NCBI GenBank assembly: GCA_030041545.1
Contig: JASHNQ010000022.1
Span: 1-33,583, forward strand
DNA length: 33,583 bases
Reading direction: 5' to 3'
Source of the DNA: a candidate division FCPU426 bacterium
GTDB taxonomy: Bacteria > Oederibacteriota > Muellerivitia > Muellerivitales > Muellerivitaceae
The notes below the pieces were generated by a model. It was not told the origin of the DNA and did not search any database. It saw only the letters and a list, made by a program, of their open reading frames with translations. Of this stretch, positions 1-6,744 are shown piece by piece. Position numbers and translations under genes: made by a program. Each line of letters starts with the position of its first letter. The stretch's first letter is position 1.

Positions 1-93
1 CCGGGCCAAATGACCCTCCTCCAGCCAGTCTTCTAGCGAAGGCGGCAGCAACAGCATCTGTTCCCGGTCACAGGGGTGGAAGTTGTAGGCCAT
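1..93 (-). CDS. IS transposase, N-terminal fragment cut by window edge
   Basis: The minus strand opens at 93 with ATG and encodes about 31 residues beginning MAYNFHPCDREQ and continuing through LLPPSLEDWLEEGHLAR before the window ends. A leucine/proline-rich LPPSLxxWLxExHLAR opening is typical of IS1182-like DDE transposases, which is the family I recognise. The GGGAGG ribosome-binding site about six bases upstream of the ATG supports the start. The gene runs off the left edge, so neither its catalytic residues nor its integrity can be judged. The stretch 94-194 up to the purL stop codon would hold the IS end. A plausible terminal motif is GCGACAGGCTC at 184-194, but its partner repeat lies outside the window, so this is unproven. 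Confidence 0.72.
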   Translation of the reverse strand, partial: MAYNFHPCDREQMLLLPPSLEDWLEEGHLAR

Positions 94-198
94 GAAATTC
101 CCTCCCAAAAAATCAAAATCCTCTTTCCTTCTTCCCCTCTTACTCCTTTTCCCTTGGTTTTCAATGAAAATTTATGGGATTATGCGACAGGCTCTTAA

Positions 199-2493
199 TT
201 ATGAATTTTGGAATGGTGATGCCATTAATTTTTCGATACGGTTGAAAAATAAGTCCGCCAGGCGGGTGACCGGAACGTTGATTTCCCCGCCTATCACCAG
301 GGTACCGCCGCCCACTTGGCCTATTTTCGCACAAGGAACGCCGAATTTCCCGGCTAAAGCCTCGATTTGCGCGCTCGCCGCGGCTTCGCAGGAAACAATG
401 ACCCTGGACTGGGCCTCGCCAAAAAGCCGGGCATCCACCCTTCCCTGGCCGGGCAACTCAACCCTCGCGCCGAGTGTCTTCGCTTCGTGGGTCCCGCCTG
501 TCATGCAGCACTCCGCCAAGGCCACGGCAAAACCCCCATCCGAACAGTCGTGAGCGCTTTGGAGAAGGCGGGCGTCCGCCATGGCCTTCAAGACCTGGTG
601 AAGCTTGTGTTCGGGCTCCAAATCCAATTTAGGGCACCGGCCGGTCTTTTTTCCATGGGCCACCTGCAGGTAGCGACTCCCGCCAATGGAATCCCCTATA
701 TTCCCCAGTAAATAAATAAAATCGCCGTCGTTCTTGAACCATTGGGTCACGGCCGCGGATACGTCGGCAAACAGGCCGATCATTCCCACAATGGGGGTGG
801 GGTCAATGGCGCCCGAGGGGTTTTCGTTGTAAAGGGAGACGTTTCCGCCCGTTATGGGAATTTGGAAAGCCCGGCAGGCGTCGCCCAACCCGGCGATGAC
901 CCGGTCGAAGCAATAGAAAACCTCAGGTTTCTCGGGGCTTCCAAAATTCAGGCAATCCGTCATTCCGATAGGCTCCGCTCCCGAACAGGCGATGTTGCGG
1001 GCCGCTTCCGCCACCACGATCTTGGCGCCCTCATAGGGATCCAAGGCGCAATAGGAGCCCAAACCGTCGATCGTCATGGCCAGCCCGATAGGAGTTCCTT
1101 TGACGCGGAGCACGGCGGCGTCCGAACCCGGCCGTACAAGGGTGTTGGAGCGCACCATGTGGTCGTATTGGCGGTAAACCCAGCGCTTGCTGGCGATCGT
1201 GGGATCGGAGATGAGTTTTTCCAAAATTTCCCCAGGGTCCTTGGGAACCGGCACGCTGGCCTCGTCGAACTCACGGTGCTTCTTTAGGATGGCCGGCTCG
1301 GATTTCGCCGGGTGGTAAACCGGGGCCTCGGCCAGGGAGTCGGCCGGCACATCCGCCACGACCTTTCCGTTTTCCTTGACCACCATGCGGCCCGTGTCCG
1401 TCACGAACCCGATGGTGGCCGCGTGCAGGTCCCACTTGGCCAGGACGTCGTGGACTTTTTGTTCGCAACCGGGCTTGGCCACCAGGAGCATCCGTTCCTG
1501 GGATTCGGAGAGGAGGATTTCATAAGGGGTCATTCCCTTTTCCCGCTGGGGCACCTTGGCCACGTCGATCTCGATGCCCGCCCCGCCCCGGCTCGCCATT
1601 TCGCAGGTGGAACAGGTCAGGCCCGCGGCGCCCATGTCCTGGATGCCCACCAAAAGACCGCTGTGGATGAGTTCCAGGGTGGCTTCCATGAGGAGCTTTT
1701 CCATGAAGGGATCGGCCACCTGCACCGCGCTTCGCTTCTCCGTGGACTCGTCCGTGATCTCCGTGGAGGCGAAAGTGGCTCCGTGGATTCCGTCCCGGCC
1801 CGTGGTGGCCCCGATATAGATGACTGGGTTGCCCGCGCCGCTGGCGCGCCCTTTGATGATGTGCTCATGCCGCACCAAGCCCACGGACATGGCGTTGACC
1901 AGGCAGTTTTCCGTGTAGGATTCGTCGAAAACCACTTCCCCAGCCACGGTCGGGATGCCCATGCAGTTGCCGTAGTCGGCGATGCCCCTGACCACTCCCG
2001 CGAAAAGCCTTTGGACCGTGGGGTCGGTGAGGGGGCCGAAACGCAGGGAGTTCAAGGAAGCGATGGGCCGGGCGCCCATGGTGAAGATGTCGCGCAGGAT
2101 GCCGCCCACTCCAGTCGCCGCGCCCTGGTAGGGCTCGATCGCCGAGGGGTGGTTATGGGACTCCACTTTGAAGGCCACGGCCCATCCCTCCCCGATATCC
2201 ATGATGCCCGCGTTCTCGCCGGGGCCTTGGAGGACCTTGGGGCCCTGGGTGGGCAGCGTTTTCAAGAGGGCCCTGGAATGCTTGTAGCCGCAATGTTCGC
2301 TCCACATGACCGAGTAGAGGCCCAGTTCGGTGATGTTGGGCTTGCGTCCCAGGACTTCGCAAATGCGACCGTATTCGTCGGGTTTGAGGCCGTGTTCCTT
2401 AATGACCTGGGGCGTGACCTCGGCGTCCATGACCTGCCCTGAGCTTGCCCGCGGTGAGCTTGTCGAACCCGCCGAATGGGTGGAGGAGGTCAT
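199..2493 (-). CDS. purL: Phosphoribosylformylglycinamidine synthase, large subunit (small-type PurL)
   Basis: PurL carries out the ATP-dependent amidation of FGAR to FGAM in de novo purine synthesis, using ammonia from PurQ with PurS as the bridging subunit. At 764 residues it is the short, Bacillus-type PurL that needs separate purQ and purS, both of which lie just upstream. Visible family motifs are [20 protein letters not shown] near residue 110, [20 protein letters not shown] near 285 and the [10 protein letters not shown] stretch near 330. The ATG at 2493 has an AGAGGT ribosome-binding site about seven bases upstream. A second ATG at 2430 (MDAEVTP) begins the conserved region but has a poorer site. 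The intervening 21 residues are encoded by a palindromic repeat (2437-2470) and are probably functionless. The gene ends next to an IS. Confidence 0.97.
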   Translation of the reverse strand: MTSSTHSAGSTSSPRASSGQVMDAEVTPQVIKEHGLKPDEYGRICEVLGRKPNITELGLYSVMWSEHCGYKHSRALLKTLPTQGPKVLQGPGENAGIMDIGEGWAVAFKVESHNHPSAIEPYQGAATGVGGILRDIFTMGARPIASLNSLRFGPLTDPTVQRLFAGVVRGIADYGNCMGIPTVAGEVVFDESYTENCLVNAMSVGLVRHEHIIKGRASGAGNPVIYIGATTGRDGIHGATFASTEITDESTEKRSAVQVADPFMEKLLMEATLELIHSGLLVGIQDMGAAGLTCSTCEMASRGGAGIEIDVAKVPQREKGMTPYEILLSESQERMLLVAKPGCEQKVHDVLAKWDLHAATIGFVTDTGRMVVKENGKVVADVPADSLAEAPVYHPAKSEPAILKKHREFDEASVPVPKDPGEILEKLISDPTIASKRWVYRQYDHMVRSNTLVRPGSDAAVLRVKGTPIGLAMTIDGLGSYCALDPYEGAKIVVAEAARNIACSGAEPIGMTDCLNFGSPEKPEVFYCFDRVIAGLGDACRAFQIPITGGNVSLYNENPSGAIDPTPIVGMIGLFADVSAAVTQWFKNDGDFIYLLGNIGDSIGGSRYLQVAHGKKTGRCPKLDLEPEHKLHQVLKAMADARLLQSAHDCSDGGFAVALAECCMTGGTHEAKTLGARVELPGQGRVDARLFGEAQSRVIVSCEAAASAQIEALAGKFGVPCAKIGQVGGGTLVIGGEINVPVTRLADLFFNRIEKLMASPFQNS
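2437..2470. repeat. TGAGCTTG repeat inside the purL N-terminus
   Basis: Two copies of TGAGCTTG sit 16 bp apart, the second followed by TCGAAC. This resembles the short dispersed repeat built around CTGAGCTTGTCGAA that is common between genes in many bacteria. Here it lies between two candidate purL starts and is read as a Ser/Thr-rich leader of about 20 residues if translation starts at 2493. Confidence 0.6.
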
Positions 2494-2503
2494 AACGGCA
2501 AAC

Positions 2504-2793
2504 CTCTTTTCACCGCGAAGGCGCGAAGTTCGCGAAAAAAGACATGAACAGGATTTATAAAAATATTAAAATTTCCGGAACTATGCACTTGGCATAACTC
2601 ACAAAAAACCCTCGTCCCTTGCGGGAGAGGGTAGGGTGAGGGGGGCTTAAATTCCCGAAAATCACCCTCACCACGGCCCTCTCCCCTCAGGGGATAGGGG
2701 GAAAAGCAAAGGCTTAACATCCAAGTTATGCCAAGTTTATAGTTCCGAAAATTTTTACCTCTCTTCGTGGCCTTCGCGCCTCCGCGGTGAGAG
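2504..2793. repeat. Triple-nested palindromic element between purQ and purL
   Basis: This element fills the purQ-purL gap with three concentric inverted repeats. The outer arms (2513-2536 and 2764-2787) are octad arrays of words such as GCGCGAAG. The middle arms (2568-2599 and 2724-2755) match at 29 of 32 positions around GGAACTAT and ACTTGGCATAACT. The inner arms (about 2605-2641 and 2662-2704) are of the widespread CCCTCTCCC/GGGAGAGGG type. Either strand could fold into one long hairpin, and the purQ-purL transcript would carry it. A 104-codon frame crosses it, but its SPYPLPQG-type translation is a familiar artefact of such repeats, so no gene is called. Confidence 0.85.
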
Positions 2794-2800
2794 TCGTTGT

Positions 2801-3499
2801 TCATTTTGCCGCCGCCATTGAGGAAATAATGGACTTCCAGATGAATTGTCCGTCATGGCTTCCCAAGGCGTCCTCCCCCGACCGGTCGGGATGCGGCATG
2901 AGGCCGAAGACGTTTCGTTTCGGGTTGCAAACCCCCGCGATATTGTCCAAGGAGCCGTTAGGGTTGGCCTCGGACGTTACATTACCCTTCTCATCGCAAT
3001 AGCGCGCCACGACTTGGCCGTTGCCCTTAAGTTTTTTCAAGCCTTCGGGGTCGATGAAGTAATTCCCTTCCCCGTGGGCGATGGGAATTTTCAGGACTTG
3101 TCCAGGTTGGCAGGCGCTGGTGAAGGGCGTGCCGGCTTGTTCCACCTTGATATAAACGTTCTCGCAGATGAACTGAAGGCTTTTGTTGCGGATCAGGACT
3201 CCGGGAAGGAGTCCGGCTTCGCAGAGGATTTGGAAGCCGTTACAGATGCCGATCACAAGTCCGCCCTTGGCGGCGAAGTCGGCCACCGACTTCATGACGG
3301 GGGAAAAGCGGGCGATGGCGCCCGTGCGCAGGTAGTCCCCGTAGGAGAAGCCGCCCGGCACCACCACGCAGTCGGGGCTTTTTAAATCCGTTTCCTTATG
3401 CCAGATCATTTCCACTGGCTGGCCCATGACGTCCCGTATCACGTACTCGCAGTCGTGGTCGCAGTTGGAGCCCGGGAAAACCGTAACGGCGAACTTCAT
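2801..3499 (-). CDS. purQ: Phosphoribosylformylglycinamidine synthase, glutaminase subunit
   Basis: PurQ hydrolyses glutamine and channels ammonia to PurL. It is a class I glutamine amidotransferase of 232 residues, normal for the family. Visible are the N-terminal [12 protein letters not shown] strand, the oxyanion region [13 protein letters not shown] (residues 47-59), the nucleophile Cys86 in GICNGFQ, and MPHPDR with catalytic His203 near the C-terminus. The ATG at 3499 is preceded by GGAGG at five bases and matches the family N-terminus. A longer in-frame start at 3532 would add 11 unrelated residues encoded by repeat DNA and is rejected. It sits between purS and purL, and the three products form one enzyme complex. 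Confidence 0.97.
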   Translation of the reverse strand: MKFAVTVFPGSNCDHDCEYVIRDVMGQPVEMIWHKETDLKSPDCVVVPGGFSYGDYLRTGAIARFSPVMKSVADFAAKGGLVIGICNGFQILCEAGLLPGVLIRNKSLQFICENVYIKVEQAGTPFTSACQPGQVLKIPIAHGEGNYFIDPEGLKKLKGNGQVVARYCDEKGNVTSEANPNGSLDNIAGVCNPKRNVFGLMPHPDRSGEDALGSHDGQFIWKSIISSMAAAK

Positions 3500-3514
3500 G
3501 CGGGCCTCCACCCA

Positions 3515-3602
3515 CATCCAACACGAAGACACGAAGGCGCGAAGACCGGCCCTAAAACCGGACTCATGAATATCCTTGCGTCTTGGTGGCTTAGTGTTGG
3601 GT
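3515..3602. repeat. Octad quasi-palindrome filling the purS-purQ gap
   Basis: The left arm (3521-3544) reads on the plus strand as three 8-bp words ending in AAG, two of them exact copies of ACACGAAG. The right arm (3574-3597) reads on the minus strand as ACACTAAG, CCACCAAG and a third related word. Both arms are flanked by CCAAC/CCCAAC. The short centre contains CCGG twice around an AT-rich core. The element occupies nearly the whole gap between the purS stop and the purQ ribosome-binding site. Confidence 0.8.
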
Positions 3603-3608
3603 TTTGGT

Positions 3609-3863
3609 TCATTTCTTCTCCACCGTGAAGCGGTAGGATTCGATGTTGGGATTGGCCAAAAGCTTGTCGCAGATCTCGTTGGCCTGTTTTTTCACGTCGG
3701 ATTCGGCCAGTTGGCCGTCGAACTCCAGTTCAGTGAATTTCCCCATGCGCACGCCTTGGACGGCCTGGTACCCCATCTGGTTCAGGGCCCGTTGCACGGT
3801 GGCGCCCTGGGGGTCCAGCACCGACGGCTTTAAGGTCACGTAAACGCTCACATGCCAGCTCAT
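3609..3863 (-). CDS. purS: Phosphoribosylformylglycinamidine synthase, PurS subunit
   Basis: PurS is the small structural subunit that joins PurQ to PurL and forms the ammonia channel. The 84-residue protein has the family pattern: an N-terminal beta strand with [17 protein letters not shown], then ALNQMGY and the [11 protein letters not shown] segment, and a final helix and strand with [15 protein letters not shown]. Length is typical. The ATG at 3863 has GGAG six bases upstream. It is the first of the purSQL trio on this strand and lies downstream of purB. Confidence 0.95.
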   Translation of the reverse strand: MSWHVSVYVTLKPSVLDPQGATVQRALNQMGYQAVQGVRMGKFTELEFDGQLAESDVKKQANEICDKLLANPNIESYRFTVEKK

Positions 3864-3883
3864 CGCTCACTCCGTTCACTCGG

Positions 3884-3932
3884 GCCCTAGGGCCTAGGTT
3901 CTAGGCCTTAGCTAACACCTAACACCCAGCAC
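3884..3932. repeat. Heptad quasi-palindrome between purB and purS
   Basis: Seven 7-bp words sit in unbroken register. The left four read on the plus strand and all end in TAG (for example GCCCTAG, GTTCTAG; 3884-3911). The right three read on the minus strand (GTGTTAG twice, then GTGCTGG; 3912-3932). The two arms meet with no spacer. The element lies 14 bp from the purB stop. Confidence 0.75.
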
Positions 3933-3946
3933 CCCTATCCCTTGAT

Positions 3947-5242
3947 TTAAAGAATTCCCGCGCGTTTGAGGATGTAATCCACGTTCTTCAAGTGATAGGA
4001 AAGGTTGAAGCATTCCTCAATCTCCGAGGGTGTCAGCGCTTTCGTGACCTCCGGGTCCGCCTCGATCAACTGACGGAAATTGGCCTCGTTTTTCCAGGCA
4101 TCCAGGGCGTTGCGCTGGACGATGGCGTAGGCCTCCTCCCGCGTGTAACCCCGCTTCACCAGGGCCAAAAGCACCTGCTGGGAGGAAACCAGGCCCCGGG
4201 TCAGCTGGATGTTGCGCTTCATGCGCTCCGGATAAACGTTGAGCTTTTCCATGATCCCGTTGAACTTGGCCAGCATGTAGTGAAGGAGAATCGTGGCGTC
4301 CGGCAGGATGATGCGTTCGGCCGAGGAATGGGTGATGTCCCTCTCGTGCCACAAGGCCACATTTTCCTGGGCCACCAGGGCGTAACCCCGCATGACGCGG
4401 GCCAAACCGGCCACCCGCTCGGCGGTCAGGGGGTTGCGCTTGTGCGGCATGGCCGAGGAACCCTTTTGGCCCTCGGCGAAATATTCCTCGGCTTCCAGGA
4501 TTTCGGTCCGCTGGAGATTACGGATTTCCGTGGCGAATTTCTCCAGTGACGAGGCAATGACCGCCAAAACCGAGAGGAAATAGGCGTGCCGGTCCCGCTG
4601 GAGGGTCTGGGTGGAAACCGGGGCGGGTTTCAGCCCTAAGATCTTGCAGACGTGTTTCTCAACCCGGGGATCGATGTTGGCGAAAGTGCCGACCGCGCCC
4701 GAAATCTTGCCCACGGCCACCTGTTCCCGGGCCTGCTGGAGGCGTTCCATGTGCCGGCCCGCCTCGTCATGCCAGAGGGCCATCTTCAGGCCGAAAGTGA
4801 CGGGTTCGGCGTGCACCCCATGGGTTCGGCCGATCATCATGGAATAACGGTGTTCCCGGGCTTGGCGCTTGAGCACCTCCATCAGGTTCTTCAGTTGGGC
4901 CAGGATCAAATCCGAGGCTGCGGTCAATTGCAGGGCCTGGGCCGTGTCCACCACATCGGTGGAGGTAAGTCCCATATGGATGAACCGGGAGGAAGGGCCC
5001 ACATTTTCAGCCACGGAAGTCAGGAAGGAAATCAGGTCGTGGTTGGTCTTGCGCTCGATGGCCTCGATGCGCCGTATGGAAAACTTCGCCTTTTTCTTGA
5101 TGGCCGCCAGGTCTTTGGGGGGGATTCGGCCCAGCCGGGTCCAGGCCTCACAGGCCGCGATTTCCACCTTGAGCCAGGACTCGAATTTGGACTGTTCGGA
5201 CCAGATGGATCCCATTCCCGGAATCGTATAGCGCGCTATCAA
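3947..5242 (-). CDS. purB: Adenylosuccinate lyase
   Basis: PurB removes fumarate at two purine steps: SAICAR to AICAR and adenylosuccinate to AMP. The protein belongs to the fumarase/aspartase superfamily. Visible are the N-terminal ARYTIPGMGSIWSE, the HMGLTSTDVVDTA loop, GRTHGVHAEPVTFG with a catalytic His, and the flexible signature loop GSSAMPHKRNP. With a TTG start at 5242 the product is 431 residues and begins IARYT, as family members do. The longest frame starts at TTG 5272, inside a heptad repeat, and a GTG at 5254 is also possible. A run of G lies about six bases before the chosen TTG. It heads the purB-purS-purQ-purL series. Confidence 0.95.
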   Translation of the reverse strand: MIARYTIPGMGSIWSEQSKFESWLKVEIAACEAWTRLGRIPPKDLAAIKKKAKFSIRRIEAIERKTNHDLISFLTSVAENVGPSSRFIHMGLTSTDVVDTAQALQLTAASDLILAQLKNLMEVLKRQAREHRYSMMIGRTHGVHAEPVTFGLKMALWHDEAGRHMERLQQAREQVAVGKISGAVGTFANIDPRVEKHVCKILGLKPAPVSTQTLQRDRHAYFLSVLAVIASSLEKFATEIRNLQRTEILEAEEYFAEGQKGSSAMPHKRNPLTAERVAGLARVMRGYALVAQENVALWHERDITHSSAERIILPDATILLHYMLAKFNGIMEKLNVYPERMKRNIQLTRGLVSSQQVLLALVKRGYTREEAYAIVQRNALDAWKNEANFRQLIEADPEVTKALTPSEIEECFNLSYHLKNVDYILKRAGIL

Positions 5243-5258
5243 AAAAACCCCCACAAAA

Positions 5259-5360
5259 GTTTTAAGTTCCAAGCGTTGGGTTTTAAGTTCACGAAACTTT
5301 CATCCGATAAGGCGGATGAAAACAGCCATAACTTAAAACTGAAAACTTCGAACTATGAAC
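5259..5360. repeat. Heptad quasi-palindrome upstream of purB with apex hairpin
   Basis: The left arm (5259-5293) is five in-register heptads on the plus strand, including GTTTTAA twice. The right arm (5326-5360) is five in-register heptads on the minus strand, including GTTCGAA and GTTTTAA. Between them is a perfect 9-bp stem, TTTCATCCG (5298-5306) with its complement at 5313-5321 and a 6-base loop. The left arm runs into the longest possible purB reading frame. The remaining gap to 5457 shows no gene. Confidence 0.82.
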
Positions 5361-5457
5361 TGCGAAAGCGAATGGGCGGTGAAAGGAAAACGACGGGGGA
5401 AACGGAACCAGTATAAAAGACTTCAGGATTTCCACCAACAAAAAACAGGAATTAGGA

Positions 5458-5679
5458 TTAAAGCTCGACCACACCCCTCACTTCAGGAAGCCGTTCCATC
5501 AGCATCCGCTCAACGCCACGCCGCAACGCGGGCATCGAGCCGCCGCAGGAGCCGCAAACTCCCTTGAAGCGAATTTGGACAATTCCTTCCACGGTGACAC
5601 GGACGAGTTCGATATCGCTTCCGTCGGCCCGTAGAATTTTCCGGATTTCTTCCAAAACCTGTTCGATTTTTTCCCTCAC
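5458..5679 (-). CDS. NifU C-terminal-domain (Nfu-type) Fe-S scaffold protein
   Basis: This small protein of 73 residues corresponds to a stand-alone Nfu domain, which carries a labile 4Fe-4S cluster and passes it to target enzymes. The family pattern is clear: an N-terminal helix, ILRADGSDIELVRV, then VQIRFKGVCGSCGGSM containing the cluster-binding CxxC (Cys42 and Cys45), and a C-terminal RLPEVRGVVEL strand. The usual proline after the second cysteine is replaced by glycine. The start is GTG at 5679 with GGGAGG four bases upstream. It follows surE after 31 bases and may share its transcript. Confidence 0.88.
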   Translation of the reverse strand: MREKIEQVLEEIRKILRADGSDIELVRVTVEGIVQIRFKGVCGSCGGSMPALRRGVERMLMERLPEVRGVVEL

Positions 5680-5710
5680 AAAACCTCCCGAGACCGGCCC
5701 AAAGCTTCCT

Positions 5711-6484
5711 TTATTTTATTTCCAAGCCTTCTTCCCAGGGCCAATCGGAAAAATGCGGGAAGTGTTGTTTGGCCGTGAGGTCTAAATGCAGGGGCGTAAC
5801 CGATACGTAACCTTCCTTCACCTTGGCCACATCGGACTCCGGATGCTCCATCAATGGTTCGCTGGGACTGTTCAGGACGTAACGGAAGTGGTCCTCCAGT
5901 TGCGCGTGGGGTTCCAGGTCATCCACATGCTTGAATTGCCCTTGGTGGGTCAGGGCCATTCCCTTGATTTGGCCGATTTCCAACGGCGGCGCATTGACGT
6001 TGAGGAAAACGCCCGGCGCCAGGCCTTTTTCGTGAATCCATTGGGCGATTTTCTTGGCGAAATATCCGCTGGCCGTGAAATCCTTGTAGGTATGGCTGGC
6101 GAGGGAGACGGCCATGGCCGGAACCCCTAAAAGGGCGGCCTCGGCGGCCGCGGCCACGGTGCCGGAATAAAGGATCAAGGAACCGTAATTGGCTCCTTGG
6201 TTGACGCCGGAAATCACCAAATCGGGTTTCCAAGGCAGGAGCCTTAGCACCGCCGTCCTCACGCAATCAGCCGGGGTGCTGGAAACCCGGTAGGAATAAG
6301 GAACCCCGGGCCAAGCCGGGGAAAGAACCTTGAAGGGAGTGTTAAGGGAAATCGAGTGGCCTGAAGCGCTTACTTGCCGGTCTGGCGCCGAAACCGCTAC
6401 TTCCCCCAAGGGATGGACAGCCTGGTAAAGCGCCTTCAAACCCTCCGCATCCATCCCGTCGTCGTTCGTCAGCAAAATACGCAT
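5711..6484 (-). CDS. surE: 5'/3'-nucleotidase SurE
   Basis: SurE is a metal-dependent survival phosphatase that removes phosphate from nucleoside monophosphates. The 257-residue protein starts MRILLTNDDG, with the metal ligands Asp8 and Asp9 in NDDG, Ser39 in SAPDRQVSASG and Asn95 in SGVNQGANYG, followed by SGTVAAAAEAALLG. Length and motif order are those of the family. The ATG at 6484 is supported by the alignment, but no clear ribosome-binding site precedes it because the upstream sequence is a heptad repeat. Poor translation from its own site would fit coupling to an upstream reading frame. It lies downstream of bamA on the same strand. Confidence 0.95.
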   Translation of the reverse strand: MRILLTNDDGMDAEGLKALYQAVHPLGEVAVSAPDRQVSASGHSISLNTPFKVLSPAWPGVPYSYRVSSTPADCVRTAVLRLLPWKPDLVISGVNQGANYGSLILYSGTVAAAAEAALLGVPAMAVSLASHTYKDFTASGYFAKKIAQWIHEKGLAPGVFLNVNAPPLEIGQIKGMALTHQGQFKHVDDLEPHAQLEDHFRYVLNSPSEPLMEHPESDVAKVKEGYVSVTPLHLDLTAKQHFPHFSDWPWEEGLEIK

Positions 6485-6489
6485 AAGGC

Positions 6490-6602
6490 AAGTTAGGAGT
6501 TAGAAGTTAGGAGTGGCGAGTTGCCCGCCAACGTGAAAAGCCTCCGCAAGTAAATAAGCCCCATTGATTTTCACTCCTAACTCCTCACTTCAAACTCTTA
6601 AC
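6490..6602. repeat. Heptad quasi-palindrome upstream of surE
   Basis: Left arm: five in-register heptads on the plus strand from about 6490 to 6526, including GTTAGGA twice. Right arm: five in-register heptads on the minus strand from 6568 to 6602, including GTTAGGA and GTGAGGA. The rest of the surE-bamA gap (6603-6744) has no recognisable gene or RNA. A 7-bp stem, TCTGACC with a GCTT loop (6732-6749), spans the bamA stop codon, but no T-run follows on the minus strand. Confidence 0.8.
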
Positions 6603-6744
6603 CCAGACGAGCCGGAGCCAAACAGGGTTGCATCCGCTGCTTTCACGGGTGAATCCACTGTAAAAGCGCCCGATCCCTTAGGTCGGGAATTTTCGGCTTT
6701 TTGTATAAAATTTCACGACTAAGGGACTAACTCTGACCGCTTGG

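Noticed and set aside
1312-2442. Long plus-strand frame opposite purL, and similar long frames opposite clpC (15663-16856) and lolC/E (20545-21693)
   Set aside because: They are antisense shadows of high-GC genes with clear families on the other strand; their translations are rich in His, Gly and Val and show no domain.
2490-2804. 104-codon minus-strand frame between purQ and purL
   Set aside because: It lies across the nested palindrome; its translation (SPYPLPQG-type) is the known artefact of CCCTCTCCC repeats, and no family or ribosome-binding site supports it.
6603-6744. tRNA, SRP RNA or riboswitch upstream of surE
   Set aside because: No cloverleaf, no TTCGA arm, no CCA end and no recognisable aptamer core.
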